A stretch of DNA of 64,000 nt from Novosphingobium sp. PP1Y (GTDB taxonomy: Bacteria; Pseudomonadota; Alphaproteobacteria; Sphingomonadales; Sphingomonadaceae). A model generated the notes under the pieces. The model searched no databases and was not told the origin of the DNA. It saw nothing but the letters and a program-made list of their open reading frames with translations. Positions 63,992 to 64,000 of the stretch are shown here, piece by piece (within the stretch, counting starts at the first letter, position 1; each line of letters opens with the position of its first letter). The stretch spans positions 2,183,001 to 2,247,000 of the forward strand of contig NC_015580.1 in the NCBI RefSeq assembly GCF_000253255.1, written 5' to 3'. A program made the translations under genes and the position numbers.

Positions 63992-64000
63992 CAAACCTTG

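Overview
The window looks like a chromosomal segment of an alphaproteobacterium of the order Sphingomonadales, most like Novosphingobium or Sphingobium. This rests on high G+C (about 65% by eye), a large TonB-dependent receptor next to a tryptophan-halogenase-like gene and glucan hydrolases, a CoQ-type polyprenyl synthase, an NDUFS4-type complex I protein, a YajC-SecD-SecF operon and a DnaX with a long N-terminal extension. The genus is inference; no rRNA is present. Almost all of the window is ordinary, tightly packed core genome with three tRNAs and the SRP RNA.

Layout. 0.2-11.6 kb: amino-sugar and housekeeping genes (glmS, AIM24-family protein, TPR protein, glmU, gph, M16 peptidase, purC, MaoC-like protein, GNAT, low-molecular-weight tyrosine phosphatase). 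11.8-15 kb: three overlapping Tad-pilus-like pseudopilin/VWA genes, the first with a low-G+C insert. 14.9-28.0 kb: an alpha-glucan utilisation locus (MFS sugar transporter, LacI regulator, TonB-dependent receptor, flavin halogenase homologue, secreted GH13 amylase, cytoplasmic GH13 glucosidase, GH97 glucosidase). Two near-identical palindromes, one upstream of the transporter and one upstream of the receptor, are candidate LacI operators. 28.0-29.0 kb: an A+T-rich 0.73-kb segment bounded by a 20-bp duplication of the 3' end of tRNA-Pro(UGG), carrying an unannotated 55-codon gene, followed by tRNA-Pro and tRNA-Ile2. 29-35 kb: polysaccharide deacetylase, soluble kinase-like protein, Lrp regulator, GFA protein, aroQ, a lipoprotein, an orphan gene-transfer-agent-type holin and tRNA-Pro(GGG). 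35-38 kb: yajC-secD-secF. 38-49.6 kb: glycosyltransferase, XRE regulator, DUF6456-like protein, ABC-F ATPase, PepSY-like/response regulator/histidine kinase set, chorismate mutase, polyprenyl synthase, TonB-like protein, GGDEF-EAL protein. 49.7-64 kb: hrpB, NDUFS4-like, ffs (SRP RNA), dnaX-ybaB, lon, asd, a second GFA protein with an alpha/beta hydrolase, an ACE-like M2 dipeptidase and amn.

How the genes work together. The glucan locus reads as a complete route: TonB-dependent import of malto-oligosaccharides across the outer membrane, periplasmic cleavage by the secreted amylase and GH97 enzyme, MFS uptake, and cytoplasmic hydrolysis to glucose under LacI control. The halogenase homologue inside this operon has no obvious role. 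The most novel-looking signals are the tRNA-Pro-flanked remnant with its zinc-knuckle-like microprotein, the operator pair, the low-G+C VWA insert and the orphan holin. I did not find a CRISPR array, an insertion sequence, a complete prophage or a clear new defence system.
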